From contig SLHS01000013.1 in assembly GCA_007136035.1 (NCBI GenBank), positions 1-7,290 of the forward strand: a stretch of 7,290 bases of DNA, given 5' to 3'. Made by a program: the position numbers and the translations under genes. This document shows positions 6,327-7,290 of this stretch, one piece after another (position 1 is the stretch's first letter; each line of letters begins with the position of its first letter). Source of the DNA: Patescibacteria group bacterium. Its GTDB lineage: Bacteria; Patescibacteriota; Dojkabacteria; SC72; T1SED10-24. The notes beneath the pieces were generated by a model that searched no databases, was not told where the DNA came from, and worked only from the letters and a program-made list of their open reading frames with translations.

Positions 6327-6335
6327 TGATATAAT
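6327..6335 (+). promoter_or_regulatory. Extended -10 promoter of the tmRNA gene
   Basis: TGATATAAT contains a perfect TATAAT (6330-6335) preceded by the TGn extension, and ends 9 nt before the first base of the tmRNA. I see no good -35 box, which is common for extended -10 promoters. It lies entirely in the gap after the methyltransferase stop. Confidence 0.65.
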
Positions 6336-6344
6336 TAGACGAAT

Positions 6345-6769
6345 GGGGACGCAAGGCTTCGACAGAAGTTTTTAGTTCAAATATCGCAAGCAGAGATGCT
6401 TCGCTCTTAAAAAGAAGTACACGAAAGATAAGTGTCAAAAATCATCTAAACGCTTTTGCGGATGGTGTTAAGAATGTTGTTGCTTCCGTTAGCGGAGGTT
6501 TTCAACTTAATTATGCCTATGCTTAAGTCTAGCCGTTTTTAGGCTAGCAATTCCTTTTTCTTGTCCCTGATTAAGAATTGGAATTGGTCAATATCAGGGT
6601 ATAGTAGCTAATCCCGTCGATTGGTTTTTCTACAGAATTTAAATAGATCGAGGAGTTAATCTTTTTTGATAGTTTCTAGGATTATCTTGCTATTCAAACT
6701 ATTTAAGCTTGTAATACGGTATTTGTTCTTTGCTTTTGGACGTGGGTTCGATTCCCGCCGTCTCCACCA
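6345..6769 (+). ncRNA. ssrA: Transfer-messenger RNA (tmRNA), one-piece
   Basis: tmRNA rescues stalled ribosomes together with SmpB and tags the incomplete protein for degradation. The 5' end GGGGACG (6345-6351) pairs with CGTCTCC (6759-6765), with one G-U, and is followed by A and an encoded CCA (6767-6769). The T arm GTGGG-TTCGATT-CCCGC lies at 6742-6758. Helix 2 is supported by CAAATATCG (6378-6386) with CGGTATTTG (6717-6725), plus CAGAAG with CTTTTG (6363-6368/6733-6738). PK1 fits AAGCA/TGCTT (6388-6392/6397-6401) with its loop pairing to CTCT (6404-6407). A hairpin CTAGCC/GGCTAG (6529-6547) follows the tag. AATTCC/GGAATT (6549-6554/6580-6585) crosses CCCTGAT/ATCAGGG (6565-6571/6593-6599), forming PK2. 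Later helices (for example ATAGTTT/AAACTAT, 6669-6675/6696-6702) fit the remaining pseudoknots. It is not circularly permuted. No intrinsic terminator follows. Confidence 0.96.
6452..6526 (+). other. tmRNA tag-peptide reading frame (24 codons plus stop)
   Basis: The frame ending in TAA at 6524-6526 extends back through GGFQLNYAYA to the proposed resume codon GCT at 6452. This codon is preceded by CTAAAC, matching the usual context just before the resume codon, and lies about 45 nt after PK1. The tag begins AFADGVKN and is 24 residues long, compared with 10 in Escherichia coli (ANDENYALAA). Its NYAYA end resembles the NYAFA end of the long Mycoplasma tags rather than LAA. The frame stays open further upstream to about 6431, so the exact resume codon is inferred. 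Confidence 0.75.
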
Positions 6770-6804
6770 AACATTATTTTGTTTCATAATAGGCATAAAC
6801 TTTG

Positions 6805-7284
6805 ATGCATAGGGATATTTTAGAAAAAGAAAAAATTGATATAGAGGAAAAAGAAATCCAACAGATGGATGAGATATTTGTACAGGAATTTGAATTGTTT
6901 GAAGAAGAATACGAGCCAGACTTAATGAGACTTTTTGATCTTGAGCTTAAGATGAATAAAATTTTATCAAAACATGAGATTAAAAAACTTCCTTTGCCAA
7001 ACTTTACAGAATCTTTGATTTATCATCTTTCAGTATATGTCTCAGAGTCGGAATCTCCCTCTGAGTATTACAAAACTTCTCTTTTTGAACTTGCAAAAGG
7101 AGTAATTTTAAAACCAGAACAAAGAGAAAGGATATTTCTTGCTTTTTCTGACTCTAAGGTAGAGCCTAGTTTTCAGGATAAGATACATTTAACTGAAATT
7201 GCAGGTGAAGACTTAGGATATTTAGCAGAAAAGTATTTCCCAAGGACAAATTTTGAAATAGTTGAAAATTTACAAAACTTCTAA
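6805..7284 (+). CDS. Acidic hypothetical protein
   Basis: The ATG at 6805 (MHRDILEKEK, 159 aa) is preferred to an adjacent in-frame TTG at 6802. I do not recognise a family. The protein is strongly acidic. Residues about 1-65 are a Glu-rich, probably alpha-helical stretch (EEKEIQQMDEIFVQEFELFEEEYEPDL is its core, at about 14-40). The remainder is mixed helix, with NFTESLIYHLSVYV, KPEQRERIFLAF and EIAGEDLGYLAEKYF. There is no signal peptide, no transmembrane helix, no Cys pair and no catalytic motif, so it is likely cytoplasmic. It begins 35 nt after the tmRNA, with CATAAT (6785-6790) as a possible -10 and a weak AGG 11 nt before the start. It may be read from the tmRNA promoter. It ends 6 nt before the window edge, so downstream partners are not visible. 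Confidence 0.72.
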   Translation: MHRDILEKEKIDIEEKEIQQMDEIFVQEFELFEEEYEPDLMRLFDLELKMNKILSKHEIKKLPLPNFTESLIYHLSVYVSESESPSEYYKTSLFELAKGVILKPEQRERIFLAFSDSKVEPSFQDKIHLTEIAGEDLGYLAEKYFPRTNFEIVENLQNF

Positions 7285-7290
7285 CTGAAG

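Noticed and set aside
6769..6790. Terminator after the tmRNA
   Set aside because: Only weak 5-bp A/T stems (AAACA/TGTTT, ATTAT/ATAAT) are possible, without a GC stem and T-tract.
6802..6804. TTG start for the last gene
   Set aside because: It lies directly before an ATG in the same frame; the ATG is the simpler choice.
1..7290. UGA recoded as glycine
   Set aside because: UGA ends the dehydrogenase, glycosyltransferase and methyltransferase at natural C-termini, and no gene reads through in-frame UGA codons.
1..7290. CRISPR array, insertion sequence, toxin-antitoxin or defence system
   Set aside because: I saw no direct-repeat array, transposase motif, terminal inverted repeats or recognisable defence gene.

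Overview
The window looks like a piece of a low-GC bacterial chromosome, most likely from the Candidate Phyla Radiation (Patescibacteria). This placement is an inference. It rests on AT-rich DNA, compact gene packing, start codons that mostly lack a Shine-Dalgarno sequence, several starts that appear leaderless, a secreted protein with a C-terminal FISUMP domain, and a small membrane-hairpin plus PH-like protein of a kind I associate with these genomes. A bacterial tmRNA gene rules out an archaeon. UGA ends several genes in the expected place (the UDP-sugar dehydrogenase, the glycosyltransferase and the SPOUT methyltransferase), so there is no sign of the UGA-to-glycine recoding used by Absconditabacteria and Gracilibacteria.

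Layout, left to right. (1) 1-495, minus strand: the first 165 codons of an OmpR/PhoB-type response regulator that runs off the window. Its receiver domain has lost the phospho-acceptor Asp and two other key residues. (2) 575-949, plus: a small four-helix membrane protein of unknown function. (3) 992-1675, plus: a Lys-rich protein with a membrane hairpin and a possible PH-like domain, 3 nt upstream of (4) 1679-3064, plus: a UDP-glucose/GDP-mannose dehydrogenase-family enzyme with all catalytic residues and a roughly 24-residue insertion. (5) 3141-4856, plus: a secreted 571-aa protein ending in a FISUMP domain. Its short upstream region holds a promoter-like pair, a perfect 16-bp palindrome and a possible 9-codon leaderless mini-ORF that stops one base before the gene. 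(6) 4861-5571, minus: a family 2 glycosyltransferase, convergent with (5) and only 4 nt away. (7) 5610-6320, plus: a TrmH/SpoU-family RNA 2'-O-methyltransferase, divergent from (6) across what looks like a shared -10 element. (8) 6345-6769, plus: a complete one-piece tmRNA (ssrA) with an unusually long predicted 24-residue tag ending NYAYA. (9) 6805-7284, plus: an acidic protein of unknown function.

Themes. The UDP-sugar dehydrogenase and the glycosyltransferase could both serve surface polysaccharide or glycoprotein synthesis, and the FISUMP protein is probably displayed or secreted. The methyltransferase and tmRNA belong to translation and ribosome rescue. I do not see a defence island, a mobile element, a CRISPR array or a clearly new multi-gene system. 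The most interesting signals are the degenerate response regulator, the tmRNA tag, the recurring TATTAT-N6-ATG leaderless starts and the upstream mini-ORF of the FISUMP gene.
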